Under the pieces are notes generated by a model. The model was not told the DNA's origin, searched no databases, and was given only the letters and a program-made list of their open reading frames with translations. 64,000 nucleotides of DNA from the NCBI RefSeq assembly GCF_028548455.1, contig NZ_JAQQLF010000007.1, positions 124,001 through 188,000 on the forward strand, given 5' to 3'. The DNA comes from Vogesella aquatica. GTDB taxonomy: Bacteria > Pseudomonadota > Gammaproteobacteria > Burkholderiales > Chromobacteriaceae. Position 1 is the stretch's first letter. Each line of letters opens with the position of its first letter. This document shows, piece after piece, positions 1 to 8,227 of this stretch. The position numbers were made by a program, and so were the translations under genes.

Positions 1-980
1 AGCAACTGTTCCTGTCGCTGGGTTTTATCGAAGTAGCCCGCCACCGCAGCAAGAACGTCAGCCTGTTCCGTCAGGGTGACATCAACTTCATCCTGAACGC
101 CGAGCGCAGCCAGCCGGCCGCCGAGTTCGCTTCTGCCCACGGTCCGTCCGCCTGCGCCATGGCCTGGCGTGTGCAAGATGCTGCCAAAGCCTACGAGTAC
201 GCCCTTGCCCACGGTGCTACCCCGTACAACCGCCCGGTAGGTGCCATGGAGCTGAACATTCCGGCGGTGGAAGGTATCGGCGGTTCTGCCCTGTACTTTG
301 TCGACCGCTACGGCCACGACAAAAACATCTACGATATCGATTTCGTGCCGCTGGAAGGTGTAGAACAATACCCGGCTGGTGTTGGCCTGAACGTAATCGA
401 CCACCTCACCCACAACGTGGTACGCGGCAATATGGAGAAGTGGGGCGGCTTCTACGAGAACATCGCCAACTTCAAGGAAATCCGCTATTTCGACATCGAA
501 GGCAAGCTCACCGGCCTGGTGTCCAAGGCCATGACCAGCCCGTGCGGCAAGATCCGCATCCCGATCAATGAGTCGTCGGACGACAAGAGCCAGATCGAGG
601 AATTCCTCAAGCAGTACAACGGCGAAGGCATCCAGCATATCGCGCTGACCACCGATAATATCTACGAAACCGTGGAAATCCTGAAGGCGCGTGGCACCCG
701 CTTCCTGGACACCCCGGACACCTACTACGCCAAGGTTGACCAGCGCGTATCGAACCACGGCGAAGATCTGGCCCGCCTGCAGAAAAACAGCATCCTGATC
801 GACGGCGCACCAGTAGAAGGCATCCTGCTGCAGATCTTTACCGAAACCGTGATCGGCCCGATCTTCTTCGAGATCATCCAGCGCAAAGGCAACGAAGGCT
901 TTGGCGAAGGCAACTTCCGCGCGCTGTTCGAATCCATCGAAGAAGACCAGATCCGCCGCGGTGTGCTGAAAGCCGACTAA
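1..980 (+). CDS. hppD: 4-hydroxyphenylpyruvate dioxygenase, 5' end missing
   Basis: Converts 4-hydroxyphenylpyruvate to homogentisate in tyrosine breakdown, using non-haem iron and O2 in the cytoplasm. The reading frame is open from base 3, so the N-terminus lies outside the window; about 325 codons remain of a family usually near 350-360. The expected iron ligands are visible: a His in DHLTHNV, a His in GIQHIALTTD and a Glu in GPIFFEIIQRKG, spaced as in bacterial HPPD. The C-terminus ending in RRGVLKAD is typical. Two further tyrosine-pathway genes follow in the same direction, separated by an inverted pair of the GTTGGCCGC repeat. Identity is secure from the motifs and context. Confidence 0.95.
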   Translation, partial: QLFLSLGFIEVARHRSKNVSLFRQGDINFILNAERSQPAAEFASAHGPSACAMAWRVQDAAKAYEYALAHGATPYNRPVGAMELNIPAVEGIGGSALYFVDRYGHDKNIYDIDFVPLEGVEQYPAGVGLNVIDHLTHNVVRGNMEKWGGFYENIANFKEIRYFDIEGKLTGLVSKAMTSPCGKIRIPINESSDDKSQIEEFLKQYNGEGIQHIALTTDNIYETVEILKARGTRFLDTPDTYYAKVDQRVSNHGEDLARLQKNSILIDGAPVEGILLQIFTETVIGPIFFEIIQRKGNEGFGEGNFRALFESIEEDQIRRGVLKAD

Positions 981-1059
981 GCCCGCACCACCGCACTACC
1001 GCACCGCGGCACAAGGTTGGACACCGGGCGACGCGGTACGGTAAACGGCTATATATAAG

Positions 1060-1086
1060 GTTGGCCGCAGCCATGCTGCGGCCAAC
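1060..1086. repeat. Inverted pair of the GTTGGCCGC repeat
   Basis: A 12-bp perfect stem (1060-1071 and 1075-1086) with a 3-base loop is made of GTTGGCCGCAGC and its complement. It lies between hppD and the fumarylacetoacetate hydrolase gene, 31 bases before that gene's ATG. No T-run follows, so it is not a classical terminator, though it could pause transcription or shield the hppD 3' end. Confidence 0.8.
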
Positions 1087-1117
1087 GCATATCGACACTG
1101 CCAGACGAGACACACAC

Positions 1118-2101
1118 ATGAAACTCGCTACCTATCAGAACCAGACCCGTGACGGCCAGCTGCTGGTAGTCAGCCGCGACCTACGCCGTGCCGTGGCCGT
1201 GCCGCACATTGCGGCCAACCTGCAAGCCGCACTGGACAACTGGGTACAGGCCGAACCCAAGCTGCAGGAAGTGTACGCCGCGCTGAACCAGGGCGAGGTG
1301 GCTGGCGAATTCGCCTTCGACCAGGCCCGCTGCCACAGCCCGCTGCCGCGCGCCTACCAGTGGGCCGATGGCTCTGCTTACCTGAACCACGTGGAGCTGG
1401 TGCGCAAGGCGCGCGGCGCCGAAGTACCGGCCAGCTTCTATACCGACCCGCTGATGTATCAGGGTGGCTCCGACGCCTTCCTGCCCCCGCGAGCCGGCAT
1501 CCCGCTGCGCGAGGCCGCGTGGGGGCTAGACTTTGAAGGCGAAGTGGCCGTCATTACCGGTGACGTACCGCAGGGTGCCGATGCGGCCGAGTGTGCCAAA
1601 CACATCCGCCTGCTGTTGCTGGTGAACGATGTGACGTTGCGTAACCTCATCCCCAACGAGCTGGCCAAGGGCTTTGGTTTCTTCCAGAGCAAGCCGGCTA
1701 CCGCCTTTTCGCCAGTAGCCGTTACCCCCGACGAGCTGGGCGATGCCTGGCAAGACGGCAAAGTACACCTGCCGCTGTTGGTGGATTACAACGGTGCCTT
1801 CTATGGCAAGCCGAACGCCGGGGTGGAAATGCAGTTCAACTTCCCGCAGCTGGTGGCCCATGTATCGAAAACCCGCGAGTTGGTAGCCGGCAGCATTATT
1901 GGCTCTGGCACCATCTCTAACCAGGATCGCAGCGTAGGCAGCTGCTGCCTGGCCGAGCAGCGCATGATCGAGATCATCGATACCGGTGCCGCCATCACCC
2001 CGTTCATGAAGCTGGGCGACAGCGTCCGCATCGAAATGAAGGACGCCAGCGGCGCCAGCATCTTTGGTGCCATCGAGCAAACAGTGGTGCAGCATGGCTG
2101 A
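1118..2101 (+). CDS. Fumarylacetoacetate hydrolase family protein
   Basis: Probably cleaves fumarylacetoacetate to fumarate and acetoacetate, the last step of tyrosine breakdown. The protein has 327 residues. The metal-binding signature DFEGEVAV starts at Asp138, and the later stretch LLLLVNDVTLRNL is typical of the FAH-like fold. The start is set at ATG 1118, because a longer reading from 1061 would run through the repeat hairpin. It ends eight bases inside maiA, which implies coupled translation. The sequence is closer to the bacterial FAH-family enzymes than to the 420-residue mammalian FAH, so the exact substrate rests on the neighbours hppD and maiA. Confidence 0.85.
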   Translation: MKLATYQNQTRDGQLLVVSRDLRRAVAVPHIAANLQAALDNWVQAEPKLQEVYAALNQGEVAGEFAFDQARCHSPLPRAYQWADGSAYLNHVELVRKARGAEVPASFYTDPLMYQGGSDAFLPPRAGIPLREAAWGLDFEGEVAVITGDVPQGADAAECAKHIRLLLLVNDVTLRNLIPNELAKGFGFFQSKPATAFSPVAVTPDELGDAWQDGKVHLPLLVDYNGAFYGKPNAGVEMQFNFPQLVAHVSKTRELVAGSIIGSGTISNQDRSVGSCCLAEQRMIEIIDTGAAITPFMKLGDSVRIEMKDASGASIFGAIEQTVVQHG

Positions 2102-2753
2102 GGCAGCCAACGTTGGCCGCACGCTGTACGGCTACTTTCGCTCCTCGGCCGCCTACCGCGTGCGCATCGCCCTGAACCTGAAGGGCCTGGCGTATCGGCA
2201 GGCACCGGTGAGCCTGGTAAAAGCCGAGCAGCGCAGCGCCGATTTTCTTGCGCTAAACCCGCAGGGCCTGGTACCGGCGTTGCAGGATGGAAGTGTGCTG
2301 CTAACCCAGTCGCTGGCCATTTGCGAGTATCTGGACGAGGCCTACCCGGATAGCGTGCAGCTACTGCCAGACGATCCGGCACAGCGTGCCCGCGTGCGTG
2401 CCGTGGCGCAGGCTATTGCATGCGACATCCACCCGGTAAATAACCTGCGCATTCTGAACTACCTCAAGACGGAGTTGGGACAGGATGAGGCTGCGCGCAA
2501 CACCTGGTACCGGCACTGGGTGGAGGAGGGCTTTCACGCACTGGAGCAGCAGCTGACGGCTACTGCAGGGCAGTATTGCTTTGGTGGCACTGTCACGCTG
2601 GCCGACGTGTGCCTGCTACCGCAGGTATTCAACGCCCAACGCTTCAATGTGGACATGGCACTCTACCCCAGGTTGGCCGCCATCACCGACGCGCTGGCCG
2701 AGTTGCCGGCGTTTGCCGACGCCCACCCGTCGCGCCAGCCGGACGCTTTCTGA
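2094..2753 (+). CDS. maiA: Maleylacetoacetate isomerase (zeta-class GST)
   Basis: Isomerises maleylacetoacetate to fumarylacetoacetate with glutathione as cofactor. The 219-residue protein has the zeta-class N-terminal glutathione site with Ser17-Ser18 in RSSAAYRVRIAL, then NPQGLVPAL and SLAICEYLDE of the thioredoxin-like domain, and an all-helical C-terminal domain. ATG 2094 overlaps the preceding stop codon by eight bases. Two copies of the GTTGGCCGC repeat lie inside the gene in different reading frames: residues AANVGR near the start and RLAA near the end. The N-terminal extension MAEAANVGRT before the conserved domain is encoded largely by this repeat. Confidence 0.93.
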   Translation: MAEAANVGRTLYGYFRSSAAYRVRIALNLKGLAYRQAPVSLVKAEQRSADFLALNPQGLVPALQDGSVLLTQSLAICEYLDEAYPDSVQLLPDDPAQRARVRAVAQAIACDIHPVNNLRILNYLKTELGQDEAARNTWYRHWVEEGFHALEQQLTATAGQYCFGGTVTLADVCLLPQVFNAQRFNVDMALYPRLAAITDALAELPAFADAHPSRQPDAF

Positions 2754-2778
2754 ACCACTGGCTGCATACGGCGACGAT

Positions 2779-2809
2779 GCCCTGCCTTCGCAAGATGGCG
2801 GGGCTTTTT
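2779..2809 (+). terminator. Rho-independent terminator after maiA
   Basis: GCCCTGCC (2779-2786) pairs with GGCGGGGC (2797-2804) apart from one mismatch, and five T residues follow. It closes the tyrosine catabolism operon 25 bases after the maiA stop codon. Confidence 0.75.
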
Positions 2810-3101
2810 ACTTGAGCGGCGGGGCAGGATCCATTGATGTGAAGATAAGCCGCCATTGCCTTCGTATGGGCTCCCGTGTAGGCCAAAACACAGCGATGGC
2901 GATACCCGGCACATCCAGCACCACCACCTGCGCCGCTCTCCACTTGGCATTGGAAACATCTCGGGCCTGCGCCGCAGCAAGAAATAGTGCTTAGCCGACG
3001 CAATGCTGTGGTGTCGCCGGCATGGCAGGGGGGGGGAATGCCTCGCTAGTAGCCCTGCCGTCAGGCGAATGCAGATTTTTACGCATTTTTCCATAAATGC
3101 C
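2810..3101. other. Intergenic region, no gene seen
   Basis: About 290 bases between the maiA terminator and the tRNA promoter. Short open frames exist on both strands but none has a convincing ribosome site or recognisable product. A run of nine G residues occurs near 3030. I see nothing functional here beyond spacer DNA. Confidence 0.6.
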
Positions 3102-3130
3102 TTGACGTGCCATGCGGCGTCTGCTTTAAT
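3102..3130 (+). promoter_or_regulatory. Sigma-70 promoter of the tRNA-Phe pair
   Basis: TTGACG (3102-3107) and TTTAAT (3125-3130) are separated by 17 bases, and a GCG-containing discriminator follows. Both the layout and the GC-rich discriminator fit a stable-RNA promoter, with the start expected about 30 bases before the first tRNA. Confidence 0.7.
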
Positions 3131-3168
3131 GCGTGTCTCTGATGCAGCGCGACAGCGTTGAGCAAGAA

Positions 3169-3244
3169 GGCCAATTAGCTCAGTTGGTAGAGCAACGGAT
3201 TGAAAATCCGTGTGTCCTTGGTTCGATTCCGAGATTGGCCACCA
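3169..3244 (+). tRNA. tRNA-Phe (GAA), first copy
   Basis: A 76-base cloverleaf with acceptor stem GGCCAAT/ATTGGCC, D-loop AGCTCAGTTGGTAGAGC, anticodon loop TTGAAAA (anticodon GAA), T-arm GGTTCGATTCC and encoded 3' CCA. It closely resembles enterobacterial tRNA-Phe. It is cotranscribed with an identical second copy. Confidence 0.97.
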
Positions 3245-3278
3245 AAAAACTTGCCGGTACCACACCAGTCAGCAGACT

Positions 3279-3354
3279 GGCCAATTAGCTCAGTTGGTAG
3301 AGCAACGGATTGAAAATCCGTGTGTCCTTGGTTCGATTCCGAGATTGGCCACCA
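3279..3354 (+). tRNA. tRNA-Phe (GAA), second copy
   Basis: Identical over all 76 bases to the first tRNA-Phe, 34 bases downstream of it. It is followed within two bases by the long terminator stem. The accessory island begins directly downstream, which makes this tRNA a possible former integration site, although no integrase is present nearby. Confidence 0.97.
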
Positions 3355-3355
3355 A

Positions 3356-3407
3356 ATACAAATAGAAAAACCCCAGCTAGCAATAGCTGGGGTTTTTCTA
3401 TTTGTAT
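3356..3407 (+). terminator. Exceptionally long terminator after tRNA-Phe
   Basis: A perfect 24-bp stem (3356-3379 with 3384-3407) encloses the tetraloop GCAA. The stem core is CCCCAGCTA/TAGCTGGGG, with A5 and T5 tracts inside the stem, so it can act on both strands. It separates the tRNA operon from the AT-rich island. Confidence 0.92.
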
Positions 3408-3966
3408 TCTGAACATTTCAAGACTGTCTAGTGTGCTTTCATTCTATAGGTTTTGTGGTTTGGCATCTGCTTTGGACGATTTTTGAATTTTGACGTGAAA
3501 AAGCAAATTATGAATCTTGGCTAAACAATGTCTTCAGTAATAGAATGTATATGGGTTCTGACTGTGACGGAAAGCCTTTCCCGCCTTGGCTACGGAGCTA
3601 CGGAGCTACGGAGCTTTGGGTGGTAGGTGTTTGCCATAAACATTCAATCAATGTCAATGCTGTTGATGTGCTTTTTTGTATTGATCAAATATGTTGCTTT
3701 CATGGGATAGCATTTCCCATTTGGCAGGTTGGATGAGACAGTTGTTGCATGAGTTGCGATGCCTTGTGTGGGGTTGTAATTCTATTGTGCAATATAATGT
3801 CCTAAATTTAAAGGAATGGCTTGTGTGAAATGGGTGTAACATGCATGCAATCGTTCTTGGTATGGATGAAATTGTTCTTTTATTAATTTGTAATGTTTTG
3901 TTTGGTTTGTAGTGTTGATGTTTTGGGCTGGTTATTGTTGATTTGGTAAGAAAAGGTGCTTGATTA
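3408..3966. other. AT-rich leader of the polysaccharide island
   Basis: About 560 bases without a convincing gene. The GC content falls clearly below that of the flanking chromosome. It contains a tandem 8-bp repeat (3589-3615) and a TATAAT hexamer at 3793-3798 with no well-spaced -35 box. This is the natural place for the island promoter. A GGTGGTAGGTGT stretch near 3620 only loosely resembles an RfaH ops site. Confidence 0.5.
3589..3615 (+). repeat. Tandem repeat of GCTACGGA, 3.4 copies
   Basis: Three perfect 8-bp units (3589-3596, 3597-3604, 3605-3612) plus GCT of a fourth. It lies about 350 bases upstream of the flippase start, in non-coding DNA. Copy-number change could alter spacing in the leader, but nothing shows that it does. 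Confidence 0.8.
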
Positions 3967-5208
3967 GTGAATAATTTAATCCGGATAGTGAATATTGGAT
4001 TGCGCGCCATTACGCTAGCAGTTAGATTTTTATTCATATTTCTTTTGGCTAAGTATCTTGATCCGACTGAAGTTGGATATTATGGTATTTTTACTGCAAC
4101 AGTTGGTTATGCGATGTATTTTTTCGGGCTTGATTTTTATACTTATGTCTCCCGAGAGATATTGAAGGTGCCGCCTAGTCGGCGTGGGCAGTTGCTTAAA
4201 GGTCAAGTTGCACTTTCTGTGTTGCTTTATATTGCTTTGGCTCCATTTGCTTTATGGTTTTTATCGAAAAATAACTGGCCGAGCAGCCTTATTTATTGGT
4301 TTTTTCCTATTGTAGTATTGGAGCACTTTAATCAAGAAATATCTAGGTTGCTCATCACGCTGTCTGAGCAGCTTATTTCAAGTGTTATACTATTTATTCG
4401 TCAGGGTAGTTGGGCCATCGTCATTATTGTGCTTATGCGCATGGAAAGTGATATGCGTAATCTTGATGTCGTGATGGCAGCCTGGGCTATGGCAGGTAGC
4501 ATTGCTGCAGGTACCGGCATCTGGAAGCTGAAGCAGTTGAAAACTGAAGGGTGGCATTTGCCAATTGACTGGCGCTGGGTAAAGAACGGTATAGGGGTTA
4601 GTATCGTTTTTTTGATTGCTACGTTGGCATTACGTGGTGTGCAGACGTTTGACCGCTACTGGCTTGAGGCTCTGGGCGGCATAAAGATGGTCGGCGCCTA
4701 CGTTTTGCTGATTAGCATAGCTGGAACTTTGCTTACCTTTTTGGATGCTGCAGTTTTTGCGTTTTCCTATCCCGATCTTATACGACTTCATCATGAACGC
4801 AAGTATGATGAGCTAAAGAATCAGATTCGCATATTGTTCTGGCAGACAGCTGGGTTATCGATTATGTTTGGAATCATAAGTTGGCTGGTTTTGCCTTATC
4901 TTTTGAGTTGGATTGGTAATCCTCTTTATCTGAAAGCAGTCAGCTGGTATCCGTGGTTGTTACTGGCTATGATTGTTAATGCAATTGGCATGGTTCCTCA
5001 CTATGCATTGTATGCCTGTGATGTAGACAAGCCAATCATCTATAGCCATCTGGCCGCTTTGATAATTTTTGTTTTGGTAATAGCCATATTTAGTCACTGG
5101 CTTGGATATCAGGCAGTTTTTTTCGGTATAAATGCTGCGTTTGCATGTATTTTTATTTGGAAGGCTGTCTCTTACTTTCGACTGTTGCAACAGTGGGAAT
5201 TTAGTTGA
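3967..5208 (+). CDS. wzx: Wzx-type polysaccharide flippase
   Basis: Likely moves lipid-linked oligosaccharide units across the inner membrane. The 413-residue protein is almost entirely hydrophobic, with about twelve predicted membrane segments separated by short basic loops, as in the MATE/MOP flippase superfamily. It starts at GTG 3967, preceded by AAGGT at a suitable distance. Codon use is AT-rich, unlike the chromosome outside the island. It heads a run of same-strand sugar genes and lies 33 bases before pseC. Substrate specificity cannot be read from sequence; the neighbours suggest a Pse- and FucNAc-containing unit. Confidence 0.85.
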   Translation: MNNLIRIVNIGLRAITLAVRFLFIFLLAKYLDPTEVGYYGIFTATVGYAMYFFGLDFYTYVSREILKVPPSRRGQLLKGQVALSVLLYIALAPFALWFLSKNNWPSSLIYWFFPIVVLEHFNQEISRLLITLSEQLISSVILFIRQGSWAIVIIVLMRMESDMRNLDVVMAAWAMAGSIAAGTGIWKLKQLKTEGWHLPIDWRWVKNGIGVSIVFLIATLALRGVQTFDRYWLEALGGIKMVGAYVLLISIAGTLLTFLDAAVFAFSYPDLIRLHHERKYDELKNQIRILFWQTAGLSIMFGIISWLVLPYLLSWIGNPLYLKAVSWYPWLLLAMIVNAIGMVPHYALYACDVDKPIIYSHLAALIIFVLVIAIFSHWLGYQAVFFGINAAFACIFIWKAVSYFRLLQQWEFS

Positions 5209-5241
5209 AATTACCCACGATGATTTAATATGGGAGTGTTT

Positions 5242-6402
5242 ATGATCCGCTACGGTCAACAAGACATTAATCAGGCTGATATTGACGCTGTGATAAGCGT
5301 TTTGAAATCAGTCAATCTGACACAGGGTCCAGCTATTTCTGCCTTTGAGCAAAGTGTGCTAGATTTTACCAATGCCAAATATGCAGTGGCTGTCAATAGT
5401 GCGACATCGGCACTTCACATTGCTTGTATGGCGTTGGGTCTAGGCCCTGGTGATCGGCTCTGGACCACACCTAATACCTTTGTAGCATCCGCAAATTGCG
5501 CATTGTACTGCGGTGCACAAGTCGATTTTGTAGATATAGACCCGCTTACTTACAATCTCTGTCCAATCAAGCTAGAAGAAAAACTGATTGTGGCAAAAAA
5601 TGTCGGAAAACTGCCTAAAATTGTCGTACCTGTGCATCTTACTGGCCAGCCATGTGACATGGCAGCCATTCATGCGCTAGGCAAAGAGTATGGCTTTAAA
5701 ATAATTGAAGATGCATCGCATGCCATTGGCGGTCGTTATAAGGGGGAGGCTATCGGTAATGGCCGATATAGCGACATTACAGTATTCAGTTTTCATCCAG
5801 TAAAAATCATTACAACTGCTGAAGGTGGTATGGCACTCACTAACGATGCTGAGGTTGCCACACGACTGGGTCTTCTGCGCAGCCATGGTATTACTCGTGA
5901 CCCAGCATTGATGACTACACTAGCAGACGGCCCCTGGTACTATCAGCAGGTAGCATTGGGCTTCAACTACCGCATGACAGACATGCAAGCGGCACTGGGT
6001 GTAAGCCAAATGTCACGTTTGGTAGAGTATGTAAAACGTCGCCACGAGATAGCAAAGCGTTACGACGAGCTTCTGGTAGATTTGCCCATTACCCTGCCAC
6101 GGCAACATGAAGACAGCTACAGTGCTTATCACCTTTATGTAATTCGCTTGCAGCTAGATAAAATCGCTGTCAGTCACTTGCAGGTATTTGAGGCCCTGCG
6201 CGCCAAAGACATTATGGTGAACTTGCACTACATTCCGGTGCACACCCAGCCTTATTACCAGAGCATGGGCTTCAAACAGGGTGACTACCCCCTGGCCGAA
6301 CAGTACTACCGTGAAGCTATCAGCATTCCGATGCACCCCACTTTGACACAGCAAGAACAGGATTTCGTTGTGGAATGCATCAAAGAGGCGATCTGCCTGT
6401 GA
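5242..6402 (+). CDS. pseC: UDP-4-amino-4,6-dideoxy-N-acetyl-altrosamine transaminase
   Basis: PLP-dependent aminotransferase of the DegT/DnrJ/EryC1 family; it aminates C4 of the 4-keto sugar in the second step of pseudaminic acid synthesis. The 386-residue protein begins MIRYGQQDINQADIDAV, a typical PseC start. The internal aldimine lysine is Lys188 in FSFHPVKIITTAEGG. ATG 5242 is chosen over ATG 5230 because GGGAG lies just before it. It overlaps pseF by four bases. The first two thirds are more AT-rich than the last third, suggesting mosaic origin. The pseB gene that usually precedes pseC is absent. Confidence 0.93.
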   Translation: MIRYGQQDINQADIDAVISVLKSVNLTQGPAISAFEQSVLDFTNAKYAVAVNSATSALHIACMALGLGPGDRLWTTPNTFVASANCALYCGAQVDFVDIDPLTYNLCPIKLEEKLIVAKNVGKLPKIVVPVHLTGQPCDMAAIHALGKEYGFKIIEDASHAIGGRYKGEAIGNGRYSDITVFSFHPVKIITTAEGGMALTNDAEVATRLGLLRSHGITRDPALMTTLADGPWYYQQVALGFNYRMTDMQAALGVSQMSRLVEYVKRRHEIAKRYDELLVDLPITLPRQHEDSYSAYHLYVIRLQLDKIAVSHLQVFEALRAKDIMVNLHYIPVHTQPYYQSMGFKQGDYPLAEQYYREAISIPMHPTLTQQEQDFVVECIKEAICL

Positions 6403-7106
6403 AATTAGCGGTTATACCGGCACGCGGTGGCAGCAAGCGCATTCCGCGTAAGAATATCAAGCTATTCTGTGGCAAGCCTATGATTGCGTGGTCGATAGAG
6501 GCTGCCCGTCTTTCTGCGTGCTTTGACAAAATCATTGTCTCTACCGATGACGCTGAAATTGCTGCGCTAGCCTGCCAGTACGGTGCCGAAGTACCGTTTA
6601 TGCGGCCGCCAGAGTTGTCAGATGACCATACCGGTACCATCCCAGTGATCGCTCATGCCATAGAATGGATGAACCTTAACCATTGCCCTGTTGAGCTAGC
6701 CTGCTGTCTGTATGCCACCGCGCCTTTTGTCAGGGCGGAAGACCTGCGCCGTGGTATAGATCTACTGCAAGAAACAGGAGCCGACTACGCTTTTGCGGTA
6801 ACAAGCTTCCCTTTCCCCATACAGCGCGCCATACATATAACCGAGCACCAGCGCGTAGAAATGTTCTCACCGCAATATTTCAATACTCGGTCGCAAGACC
6901 TTGTGGAAGCATTTCACGATGCAGGGCAGTTTTACTGGGGCAGAGCCAGCGCTTGGCTTGCAGGTACGCCGCTGTTTTCACAGCATGCCACGTCGGTACC
7001 CCTGCCACGCCACCGTGTTCAGGACATTGACACCTTAGAAGACTGGCAGCGTGCGGAGTGGCTTTTTAAGGCCATGCAATCACTCACAGGGCTGGCGGAA
7101 CTATGA
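6399..7106 (+). CDS. pseF: CMP-pseudaminic acid cytidylyltransferase
   Basis: Activates pseudaminic acid with CTP to give CMP-Pse. The 235-residue protein has the nucleotide-binding start LAVIPARGGSKRIPRKNIK of the CMP-NeuAc synthetase family, followed by IVSTDDAEIA and the later pair DAGQFYWGRAS and DIDTLEDW that includes metal-binding acidic residues. GTG 6399 overlaps the pseC stop in GTGA; a longer frame from 6375 exists but would overlap pseC by 28 bases. Position between pseC and pseG supports Pse over sialic or legionaminic acid. Confidence 0.92.
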   Translation: MKLAVIPARGGSKRIPRKNIKLFCGKPMIAWSIEAARLSACFDKIIVSTDDAEIAALACQYGAEVPFMRPPELSDDHTGTIPVIAHAIEWMNLNHCPVELACCLYATAPFVRAEDLRRGIDLLQETGADYAFAVTSFPFPIQRAIHITEHQRVEMFSPQYFNTRSQDLVEAFHDAGQFYWGRASAWLAGTPLFSQHATSVPLPRHRVQDIDTLEDWQRAEWLFKAMQSLTGLAEL

Positions 7107-8227
7107 GAGTGTGCTTTCGTGCAGATGCCTCTTTGCAGATAGGTAGTGGGCACATCATGCGCTGTCTCACCTTGGCTGATGAGCTTGCGGCCAACGGTGC
7201 GGACTGCCAGTTTATCTGCCGAGCACACGCAGGTAACCTTATCGCATTGATTCGTGCCAAGGGTTACTTGGTACATGAGCTGGCAGTGACTGAACAAGAC
7301 TTCACCTCACAGTTCGCAAGTACTGCACAAGCACCCTTACCAGAACTGACGCATGCCCGCTGGCTAGGTGTCACACAAGCCCAGGATGCAGACGAGTGTG
7401 CTCTTGTGTTATCGCGCCAACGTGTAGATTGGCTAGTTGTAGATCATTACGCTATTGATGCGCGCTGGCAGCAAGTATTGACACCTTATTACCATCGTCT
7501 GATGGTGGTCGATGATCTAGCAGACAGACAGCACCTGTGCCACCTGCTACTGGACCAGACACATGGCCGGCAGCCAGAAGACTACCTGCGCTTGGTACCG
7601 GTCGATTGTCAGGTACTGGCCGGCGCACACTATGCTTTGTTGCGTCCCGAATTTGCGGCATTAAGGTCCCACAGTCTGCAACGCCGAGCCAAGCCTGCCA
7701 TCCGTAAACTGCTGCTGACAATGGGAGGGGTAGACAAAGAAAACGCTACCGGGAAAGTAATGCTCGCCCTGCGAGGCACAGCATTACCGCCAGATTGCCA
7801 GATTACTGTGGTAATGGGCCCCACTGCACCATGGTTGGAGAAGGTAGCCGAACAGGCCCGTTTAATGCCGTGGCTCACACAGGTAGTGGCTGGTGTCACC
7901 AACATGGCGGAGTTGATGGCAGAAAGCGATCTTGCAATCGGCGCCGCCGGTGCCACCACCTGGGAACGGTGCTGCCTAGGGCTTCCGTCATTAATGATTG
8001 TATTAGCCGAAAACCAGCGCTATGCGGCATCAATCTTGGAGAGCGCACAGGTGGTGGGAGTGCTAGATCTGGAGAAAAATATGGCGAATAATTTGGCGCG
8101 TTTCATCCACGAGATCATTTCATCCAACGACATTCTATTGCAAATGAGCAACTGTGCGAGCGAGATTACCGACGGACTAGGTGCTAAACGTGTAGCAGAT
8201 CGGATTACACAGAAGGAGCTGACATGA
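7103..8227 (+). CDS. pseG: UDP-2,4-diacetamido-altropyranose hydrolase
   Basis: Removes UDP from UDP-2,4-diacetamido-2,4,6-trideoxy-L-altrose to give the free sugar used by PseI. The 374-residue protein has a GT-B-like fold. It begins MRVCFRADASLQIGSGHIMR, and His17 matches the catalytic histidine described for Campylobacter PseG. GAAGATTWERCCLGLPS is the typical UDP-binding C-terminal motif. ATG overlaps the pseF stop by four bases, and it overlaps pseH the same way. The only core match to the GCGGCCAAC repeat found in the island lies here at 7187, encoding AAN. Confidence 0.93.
   Translation: MRVCFRADASLQIGSGHIMRCLTLADELAANGADCQFICRAHAGNLIALIRAKGYLVHELAVTEQDFTSQFASTAQAPLPELTHARWLGVTQAQDADECALVLSRQRVDWLVVDHYAIDARWQQVLTPYYHRLMVVDDLADRQHLCHLLLDQTHGRQPEDYLRLVPVDCQVLAGAHYALLRPEFAALRSHSLQRRAKPAIRKLLLTMGGVDKENATGKVMLALRGTALPPDCQITVVMGPTAPWLEKVAEQARLMPWLTQVVAGVTNMAELMAESDLAIGAAGATTWERCCLGLPSLMIVLAENQRYAASILESAQVVGVLDLEKNMANNLARFIHEIISSNDILLQMSNCASEITDGLGAKRVADRITQKELT

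Noticed and set aside
2663-3265. A 200-codon minus-strand frame containing SESNQGHTDFQSVALPTELI-like text
   Set aside because: This is the known artefact of translating a tRNA antisense; the segment is the complement of tRNA-Phe and the rest has no family features.
3608-3640. An ops/RfaH-type antitermination site upstream of the island
   Set aside because: GGTGGTAGGTGT differs from the ops consensus at several positions and lies in AT-rich DNA with no JUMPstart around it.
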